In this document: piece after piece, positions 1 to 5,283 of the stretch
Numbering within the stretch: the first letter of the stretch is position 1
Layout: every line of letters starts with the position of its first letter
Source: JAQVPN01 sp036170435
Lineage (GTDB): Bacteria > Patescibacteriota > Gracilibacteria > BD1-5 > UBA6164
Assembly: GCA_036170435.1 (NCBI GenBank)
Contig: JAVHPF010000009.1
Coordinates: 1 to 5,283 of the forward strand
Direction of reading: 5' to 3'
Length of the DNA: 5,283 nucleotides
The notes under the pieces: model-generated
What the model was told of the DNA's origin: nothing
The model's input: only the letters and a program-made list of their open reading frames with translations
Database searches by the model: none
Translations under genes and position numbers: made by a program

Positions 1-48
1 TTTCCTCATACACATCACATAGAAACTGTTGTATCACTTAAAAAATAA
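1..48 (+). CDS. C-terminal end of a TrmA/RlmD-family tRNA/rRNA (uracil-5-)-methyltransferase (partial)
   Basis: Only the last 15 codons and a TAA stop (46-48) are in the window; the 5' part lies upstream. The visible tail reads FPHTHHIETVVSLKK. It matches the C-terminal signature of the TrmA/RlmD (RumA) family of SAM-dependent RNA m5U methyltransferases, in which D-x-F-P-x-T-x-H-x-E is followed by a short hydrophobic strand. In this family the Glu of that motif (codon 22-24 here) acts as the general base that removes the C5 proton of the target uridine after the Cys adduct forms. Whether the target is tRNA U54 or a 23S rRNA uridine cannot be told from the tail. The next gene starts one base after the stop, so the two are probably co-transcribed. 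The call rests on a short motif but a distinctive one. Confidence 0.72.
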   Translation, partial: FPHTHHIETVVSLKK

Positions 49-49
49 T

Positions 50-1772
50 ATGACTTACTCTGAAACTCTAAAAAAATTACTAAATACTTTCAAAAAATTT
101 ATATGAAACAAGAAATTTTACTTTCTTGTTTTTGTTTGATTTATTACGACTATAATAGCCCGATTTGAACCACTTTTTGCAGCAAAAATAATATCTTATA
201 TAGAAAATTTTATAAAAAATTGAGTATTTAATACAAATGAAGTAATTATATTTTTCATTGTTTGGATATGATATATAATAATAAATTCTCTTATAAGATA
301 CTATTTTAGATATAGTTTGGTAGCTGAAACTGATCTTTATTTCTATACAAATCAAGCAAATATTTATAAAGACAAAATTTTAAGAATGACTGAATTAGAA
401 TTCTTAAATAAAAAATCTGGAAAAATATATAAAATTTTTGATAGATGAATGGACCGAATGTTTAATGTTATTTTCAACCTTTTTCTTGATATATTTCCTT
501 CTTTTATAAGTATATTTTTTATAAGCATTTTTCTTATAATTGTAAATCCAATTTTGGCTTTAGCAACTCTTATTGTTATTCCAATTGCTACATTAATATG
601 ATATTATTTTGGCGGAAAAACAAGTTTCCTCCAAAATGAATTAAATGTAAAACGGGATTCTTTTTTTTGAAAGTTATGAGATGCTGTTACTAATTTAACT
701 TTGGTTAAAACTCTAAATTTTGAAAAAAATATATCGATTGATTTGGAAAACATACAAGAAACTTGTCTAAATTTACAATTACCAATTTCAAAAAGATGGG
801 CAATTTCTGATATTTATATGCAATTCCTTATAAACATTTCTAGATTTTTAGTTATATGAACTGGGCTATATCTTATAAGTAAATGAAGTCTAAATTTTGC
901 AACTTTATTCTTGTTTTTCTCTTATATTTGATATATTTATTATCCACTTGGAGCAATTTTTGGACAATTACAAAATATCCAAAAAAATCTAGAATGAGCT
1001 AAAAAAATATATGAAGAATTTGATAATATTGAGCAAGACTCTGAATTAGAAAAATCGAAAGATATAGAAAAAATTATGTGAAAAATAGAATTCAAAGATG
1101 TAAGCTTCATATATAAATGAAGTGAAGAAGAGGTAATAAAAAAAATAAATTTTACTATAAATCCTGGAGAAAAAATAGCACTTGTTTGAAGTACTTGAAG
1201 CGGTAAAACAACTATTGCAAAATTACTTCTTAGACTTTTTGAGATAAATGGATGAACTATAAAAATTGATTGAATTGATGCTAAAAATATTACAAAACAA
1301 TCTTTAAGAAAACATATAGGAATAGTTATGCAAGACAATACTTTATTTAATACAAGTATTCTGGAAAATATGCAATTTGCCAAAGTTGATGCAAGTAAAG
1401 AAGAAATAGAAACTGCTCTTCATAAAGCAAAAGCAAATTTTGTATTTTCATCAGAAAAATGACTTGAAACTATTATTTGAGAAAGAGGCTTAAAACTTAG
1501 TTGATGAGAAAAACAAAGGTTAAATATAGCTAGAATTTTCTTGCGTAATCCTGAAATTCTTATTCTTGATGAAGCAACTTCAGCATTAGACAACAGAACT
1601 GAAATGGAAATCCAAAAATCTCTTGAAACATTACTTGAATGAAAAACTTCTATAATCATAGCTCACAGACTCTCAACAATCAAAAAAGTAGACCGTATTT
1701 TTGTCCTTGATAAAGGAAAGATTGCCGAAATATGAACTTATGATGAACTTATAGAAAAGAAATGAAAATTCT
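50..1772 (+). CDS. ABC exporter half-transporter, fused TMD-NBD (ABCB/MsbA-like), 3' end lost in gap
   Basis: This is an ATP-driven membrane exporter that would work as a homo- or heterodimer; the substrate is unknown. With TGA read as Gly the frame is open from ATG 50 for 574 codons up to the N run, close to the usual 580-600 residues, so only the extreme C-terminus is missing. Residues 1-330 hold about six hydrophobic segments (near 22-45, 65-85, 137-165, 168-188, 262-280 and 285-310), the ABC exporter membrane fold. The nucleotide-binding domain follows: A-loop Tyr355, Walker A GSTGSGKT at 380-387, Q-loop Gln428, signature LSGGEKQR at 483-490, Walker B ILILDE with Asp507 and catalytic Glu508, D-loop SALD, and H-loop His539. 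Two Walker A glycines (1187, 1196) and both signature glycines (1502, 1505) are TGA. All catalytic residues are present. The start is chosen because it is the first ATG after the in-frame TAG at 20-22 and lies one base after the methyltransferase stop; no Shine-Dalgarno sequence is evident. Confidence 0.93.
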
Positions 1773-1872
1773 NNNNNNNNNNNNNNNNNNNNNNNNNNNN
1801 NNNNNNNNNNNNNNNNNNNNNNNNNNNNNNNNNNNNNNNNNNNNNNNNNNNNNNNNNNNNNNNNNNNNNNNN
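1773..1872. other. Assembly gap, 100 N
   Basis: Exactly 100 N, the conventional placeholder for a scaffold gap of unknown size. It removes the last residues and stop codon of the ABC exporter. The ABC frame just before it (the YDELIEKKGKF tail) is near the normal end of the domain, and the sequence just after it is a terminator-like hairpin. The true missing sequence may therefore be short, but a small extra gene cannot be excluded. Confidence 0.99.
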
Positions 1873-1911
1873 AAATAGTCAAACTAAATATTTGGCTATT
1901 TTTTATTTATT
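1873..1911 (+). terminator. Intrinsic terminator, probably of the ABC exporter gene
   Basis: AAATAGTCAAA (1873-1883) pairs with TTTGGCTATTT (1891-1901) to give an 11-base-pair stem with one G-U pair and a seven-base loop CTAAATA. A T-rich tract follows directly (TTTATTTATT). This has the shape of a Rho-independent terminator, though the stem is AT-rich as in the rest of the window. The left arm begins at the edge of the assembly gap, so the stem could be longer. It separates the upstream ABC unit from pilT, which implies that pilT has its own promoter nearby. Confidence 0.6.
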
Positions 1912-1923
1912 ATGTTAGAATTT

Positions 1924-1950
1924 TCTTGTATATTTAATATTAATACAAGA
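1924..1950. promoter_or_regulatory. Inverted repeat directly upstream of the preferred pilT start
   Basis: TCTTGTAT (1924-1931) and ATACAAGA (1943-1950) are perfect 8-base inverted arms around an 11-base AT-only spacer, ending three bases before ATG 1954. TATATT at 1929-1934 resembles a -10 box, but no convincing -35 box is visible. The repeat could be an operator, a 5'-leader hairpin covering the start region, or chance in AT-rich DNA. If translation started at ATG 1912 instead, the repeat would lie inside the coding sequence. No regulator can be named. Confidence 0.3.
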
Positions 1951-1953
1951 GCT

Positions 1954-3045
1954 ATGACTATTGCAGAATTTTTCACAAAAATACTTGAAATATCAAACGA
2001 GAACAAATACCCTGATATCCATTTTGGAACTGGGAAAAAAGTAATTATGAGACATCATAATTGAGATTTGGAAACCGTTGAAACTACCCTAATAAATGGA
2101 GAGAAAATCAATACTCCTATTTTAAGTTTGGAAAATATTGAAGAAATAATCACAATAATAGCTGAAAAAGAATGACTTGAAAAATTCAAAGAAAATTTTG
2201 AGCTTGATACTTCTTATAAATATGAAGATAAAGCTAGATACAGAGTAAATTGTTATATGGATACAAATGGATATTCTATAGCAATGAGAATAATTCCAAC
2301 TCTTATACCAACACTTGAAGATTTAGGTCTTGGTGATACTATAAAAGAAATGTGTAAAAAAAATAAAGGTCTTATTCTAGTAACTTGACCTACTTGAAGC
2401 TGAAAATCAACTAATTTAGCAGCTATGATAGACTATATAAATTCAAATTTCAAAAAACATATAATCACTGTTGAAGATCCAGTGGAATTCTCTTTTGATT
2501 CAAAAAAATCACTAATAAATCAAAGAGAACTTGGTAATCATACAAAAGGTTTTCCAGAAGCCATAAGAGCTGCTCTTAGAGAAGATCCAGATGTAATAAT
2601 GGTATGAGAAATGAGAGACCCTGAAACTATAAAAGCAGCTATTACTCTGGCTGAAACTGGTCATCTTGTATTATCAACTCTACATACAAATGATACTGTT
2701 CAAAGTATTGATAGAATTATTGACGTATTTCCTTCTGGACAACAAGAACAAATTAGAATGCAACTTGCTCTAAGTCTTATTTGAATAGTTTCTCAAAGAC
2801 TTGTTCCAAGATGTGACAAAGATTGAAGAATAGCATCTAGAGAAATTCTTATAAATAATGATGCCGTTAGAAATCTAGTAATTACAGGAAAAACTCATCA
2901 ATTATATTCTGTTATAGAAATCGGTGGAAAAGAAGGAATGATTATCATGGATAAATATTTATCTATATTATATAAAAAATGAATTATCGATAAAGCTACA
3001 ATGGAAAGTTATGCTCGTGATAAAGAATGAATTTATATGCTTTAA
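1954..3045 (+). CDS. pilT: PilT, type IV pilus retraction ATPase
   Basis: PilT is a hexameric cytoplasmic ATPase at the base of type IV pili that drives pilus depolymerisation and retraction. The 363-residue product has the N-terminal PAS-like domain with a D-I-H motif at 21-23 (D-L-H in most PilT). The RecA-like core follows: Walker A GPTGSGKS at 145-152 with Lys151, Asp box VEDP with Glu174, Walker B with catalytic Glu219 in VGEMRD, and His box with His237 and His244. AVRNLV at 304-309 matches the AIRNLI retraction motif that separates PilT from the assembly ATPase PilB. TGA encodes Gly at 2386, 2395 and 2401 (Walker A) and at 2605 next to the catalytic Glu. An in-frame ATG at 1912 would add 14 residues. 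I prefer 1954 because it gives the N-terminal length of known PilT proteins, with catalytic residues offset uniformly by 15 from the Pseudomonas protein, and because 1912 abuts the terminator. Neither start has a clear Shine-Dalgarno sequence. It is followed 23 bases later by a cNBD-GAF gene. Confidence 0.93.
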
Positions 3046-3068
3046 AAAAATCTTTAAAAATCACTTTT

Positions 3069-4088
3069 ATGGAAAAAATAAAAACAAATGAAAACATCAA
3101 TGAGATTAATGTATTTGATGATTTAAAAAATGAAATTGCTCCAAATATAGATAAAAAATCACTTAATAAGAAAAAATTAAGTACTTTAAAGAATGCTATT
3201 TTAAAACACGATGATAATTTTATTCTAGCAAATATTGGATCTTATGAAAAAAGTCCTCTTTTTTCTAAAAAAAATCTGAAAAAGTGAGAAAAACTTTTTG
3301 ATGAATGAGATTTAGATACTAATTTATATATAATAAAATCTGGTAGATTATCAGTTCAAAAATACACTTCTCTAGAGAAAAAAAATACAAAAGAATTAGC
3401 AATATTGCAAACTTGAGATTTTTTCTGAGAATGATCTCTAAAGAAAAATGAAGAAAAAAAGACATCAATAACAGCTATTGATAAAACGGAACTTTTGCTT
3501 ATAGAATGACAAAATGATTTAAAAAATTATATAAAAGAAAATCCAGAAAGCTGAACTGAGCTGCTTTTTCATATAATTGATAAAACAAATAATAGATTAA
3601 ATGAAACTAATGCTCAAATTGCTATAAACTACGAAATAGATAATACAATAAGAGAATTAAAAACAATAGATCAAAATACAATAATTCCGATTATAGATAA
3701 AATTCAAACTCTTATAAATGCTGATTATGCTATATATATAGAAAAACATTCCGTTGTAAAAAATTATTTTTATATTAAGTATGACTCTAGAATCCCTTGA
3801 AAATTTCTAAATATATGAATAGAATGAGACCCAATTTTGAATCTAGAAGAACTTTATAAATTAGCAAATATAAATGAAAAAGATTCTATAACTGTAAATA
3901 GGATAAGTATCGGCTGAGATGATTTATGATTTCTACTTATTTGAAGAGAATTTAGATCTTTCTCAAACAATGAGAAAATCATAGCTAAATCAATAGCGAA
4001 TTCTCTAGCTTGAGTAATTAAACAAATATTTTTAAATAAAGATGAAAAAGAAATACTAAGTTTGAAGAATGCTAAAATGGAATATTAA
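3069..4088 (+). CDS. Cyclic-nucleotide-binding domain plus GAF domain sensor protein, no visible output domain
   Basis: This is a predicted cytoplasmic small-molecule sensor of 339 residues; ligand and output are unknown. Residues 1-65 are charged and without a recognised fold. Residues about 66-160 form a CRP-like cyclic-nucleotide-binding domain: KKGEKLFDEGD at 71-81, LYIIKSGRL at 86-94, GDFFGEGSL at 116-124, then KKTSITAI. A long charged helix (about 162-200) leads into a GAF-like domain (about 203-330) ending in GFLLIGREFRSF and an amphipathic helix. No helix-turn-helix, GGDEF, kinase or phosphatase motif is seen, so it is not a CRP-type transcription factor. The phosphate-binding cassette has Lys131 where cAMP/cGMP binders have Arg, so ligand binding may be altered or lost. 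The start at 3069 leaves 23 bases after pilT; an in-frame ATG at 3027 would overlap pilT by 19 bases. Same strand and close spacing suggest co-transcription with pilT. The cNBD call is strong, the GAF call moderate. Confidence 0.82.
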
Positions 4089-4122
4089 AAAAATAAAGAT
4101 GAAATTTCATCTTTATTTTTTT
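4087..4122. terminator. Perfect-palindrome bidirectional terminator between convergent genes
   Basis: The 18 bases 4087-4104 are the exact reverse complement of 4105-4122, centred on GAAA/TTTC. Folded as RNA it gives a long stem with a minimal AATT loop. The T-run at 4116-4122 serves transcripts from the left, and the A-run at 4087-4093 gives a U-tract for transcripts from the right. The left edge overlaps the last two bases of the cNBD-GAF stop codon. The right arm contains the last codons and TAA stop (4113-4115) of recG on the minus strand. It therefore fits a shared terminator for both genes. The stem is AT-rich, but its length and perfection make the call firm. Confidence 0.8.
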
Positions 4123-5283
4123 CTAAACATATTTTCTATATCTTCCCTAATATCAGAAATTAGAGATAAATCAGTAAGTGAGGCAATTTTTAGATCTGGA
4201 ACTCAAGATTGTCTTACTCAGTAAACTTCCCCAGGTCATCTAAGATTTAAATCAATTTCTGATAATTCAAATCAGTTGTTTGTTTTTTCCATAGCTTTTA
4301 ATCTATCTGTTTTTTGTCATTTTGAAGGAAAAAGATAACAATAAGATTGATATTTTCATCTTCCTACTCTTCATCTAAATTGATGTAATTGCGATAAACC
4401 AAATCTTTCAGCTCATTCTATACACATTATTGTCGCATTTGGAATATTTATACCAACCTCAACTACTGACGTTGATGACAAAATCTGTATATTATTTTCT
4501 GAAAAATTTCTCATTATTTCCTCTTTTTCTTTTGGCTTCATTTTACCATGAAGTAGTCAAACAGTAAATGGTGAAAAAATATCTACCAAACTTTCATAAG
4601 TGCTTATAGCATTTGCTAAATCTAATTTTTCTGATTCTTCTACAAGTGGAGAAATCCAAAAAACTTGCCTTCATTTTTCAAGTTCATTTCTTATAAAAAG
4701 TTCAATTTGATTTCTTTCATTTTCATTTGTAAGTACTTTTGTATGAATAAGTTTTCTGCCAGCAGGATATTCATTTAAAATTGATAAATCTTGGTCTCAG
4801 TAAATAGTTAAAGCCAAAGTTCTTGGAATAGGAGTTGCTGTCATATTCAAAGAATGTGGAACAATATATGATAAATTTCCAAGTCATTTTTCCAAAATTT
4901 CTCTTTGTTTTACACCAAATCTATGTTGTTCATCTATAACTACAAATCAGAGATTTTTGAAAACTACTGATTCTTCAAGTAGAGCATGAGTCCCAACAAC
5001 TACATCAATATTTCCTTGTTTTATATCTGCCTTTACTTTTTCTTTTTGTTTCGCTGTTGTGCTTCATACAAGTAAATGAGATGAAATTTTAAATTGAAGA
5101 AGCATTTCAGAAATCCCTTCAAAATGCTGACGAGCAAGAATTTCTGTTGGAGCCATAATTGCTACTTGAATCCCACTAGCAACATTTTCATCTTCTTTTA
5201 AAAGACCTCACCCCGACCCTCTCCTTAAAGGAGAGGGAGTAAGTTGGATAATTTTATTATATAAATTAGTTAAATCAGAATAA
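4113..5283 (-). CDS. recG: RecG, ATP-dependent DNA helicase (C-terminal part, 5' end outside the window)
   Basis: RecG is an SF2 DNA translocase that reverses stalled replication forks and branch-migrates junctions. About 389 C-terminal residues are visible; the wedge domain and Walker A (motif I) lie beyond the window end. Visible in order: motif Ia MAPTEILARQH, motif II DEQH (4923-4934), motif III TATPIPRT (4818-4841), motif V VVEVGINIPNA, motif VI QFRGRVGRG with the arginine fingers (4356-4382), and the RecG C-terminal signature LRGPGEVYGVRQSG. TATPIPRTLALTIYGD followed by LRGPGE with RQSG separates RecG from Mfd and PriA. TGA encodes Gly in motif VI and in YGDQD. The tail after RQSG is rather short (about 31 residues). 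Upstream of motif Ia there is an unusual insertion including PSPLRRGSGGG, encoded by a GC-rich palindromic repeat (about 5206-5238). The frame stays open through it only with TGA as Gly. The gene converges on the cNBD-GAF gene and shares its terminator. Confidence 0.93.
5206..5238. repeat. GC-rich palindromic repeat element inserted in frame in recG
   Basis: CCCTCTCCTT (5217-5226) and AAGGAGAGGG (5228-5237) are perfect 10-base inverted arms around a single A, preceded on the plus strand by CCTCACCCCGA (5206-5216). The block is very GC-rich in an otherwise strongly AT-rich gene and uses GGG, CCC and TCG codons that are rare around it. Sequences of this form (CTCACCCC, then CCCTCTCC and GGAGAGGG arms) are, as I recall, widespread dispersed repeats in many bacterial genomes. 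On the recG strand it encodes PSPLRRGSGGG in the segment between motif I and motif Ia, with no frame disruption. The exact ends of the element cannot be fixed from one copy. Confidence 0.65.

Noticed and set aside
80..1659. Open stretches on the minus strand opposite the ABC exporter
   Set aside because: They have no recognisable domains, are low-complexity translations of AT-rich antisense DNA, and lie opposite a complete, motif-supported gene.
2425..2607. A separate short gene starting at ATG 2425
   Set aside because: It is an internal piece of pilT between two TGA-glycine codons; the residues are the Asp box and Walker B region of PilT.
3027..3068. ATG 3027 as the start of the cNBD-GAF gene
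   Set aside because: It would overlap the pilT coding end by 19 bases. The added residues repeat no domain feature, and ATG 3069 gives a clean 23-base spacing. It remains a possible alternative.
50..4088. The genes as pseudogenes full of nonsense TGA codons
   Set aside because: All motifs remain intact and in frame when TGA is read as Gly, no frameshifts are needed, and TGA falls at conserved glycines in four unrelated families.
5206..5238. The GC-rich palindrome as an intrinsic terminator
   Set aside because: It lies in the middle of the recG reading frame and has no T-tract following either arm.
50..5283. TGA as tryptophan (code 4, Mycoplasma-like) or selenocysteine
   Set aside because: Trp or Sec at both variable glycines of Walker A and in the ABC signature would abolish function. 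TGG is used for Trp (for example in the ABC gene near 798-800). TGA is far too frequent for selenocysteine.
1..5283. CRISPR array, tRNA, rRNA, transposase or a new defence system
   Set aside because: No regularly spaced repeats, tRNA-like or rRNA-like segments or transposase motifs were seen. The genes are housekeeping or pilus functions.

Overview
This AT-rich bacterial window is only readable if TGA is translated as glycine (genetic code 25). In that reading every gene becomes one long, conserved open frame. TGA codons sit at glycines that define protein families: the Walker A and LSGGEKQR glycines of an ABC ATPase, the Walker A glycines of PilT, and the QFRGRVGRG arginine-finger motif of RecG. 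Read with the standard code, the same genes break into short fragments. This recoding is known from Absconditabacteria (SR1) and Gracilibacteria (BD1-5), so the DNA most probably comes from one of these candidate-phyla (CPR/Patescibacteria) lineages. Which of the two cannot be decided from this window.

Layout. Positions 1-48 (+) are the last 15 codons of a TrmA/RlmD-type RNA m5U methyltransferase. One base later, an ABC exporter half-transporter begins (50-1772, +). Its last few residues are lost in a 100-base run of N (1773-1872), an assembly gap. The far side of the gap opens with a hairpin and T-tract (1873-1911) that looks like the terminator of the ABC gene. Next is pilT (+, start best placed at 1954, stop 3043-3045), the type IV pilus retraction ATPase. 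It is followed 23 bases later by a cyclic-nucleotide-binding-domain plus GAF protein (3069-4088, +). A perfect 36-base palindrome (4087-4122) closes this pair and also serves the convergent recG gene on the minus strand (4113 to beyond the window end), whose N-terminal half including Walker A lies outside the window.

How the genes relate. The pilT and cNBD-GAF genes look like a two-gene transcription unit. The second protein is a small-molecule sensor without a visible DNA-binding or enzymatic output domain, so it may control pilus retraction post-translationally; that is inference from context. The methyltransferase, ABC exporter and RecG are general cell functions with no evident link to the pilus genes.

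The most unusual local structure is a GC-rich palindromic repeat (about 5206-5238) lying in frame inside recG, between helicase motifs I and Ia. It encodes a Pro/Arg/Gly-rich insertion and stays open only because TGA is glycine. No CRISPR array, tRNA, rRNA or transposase gene was seen.
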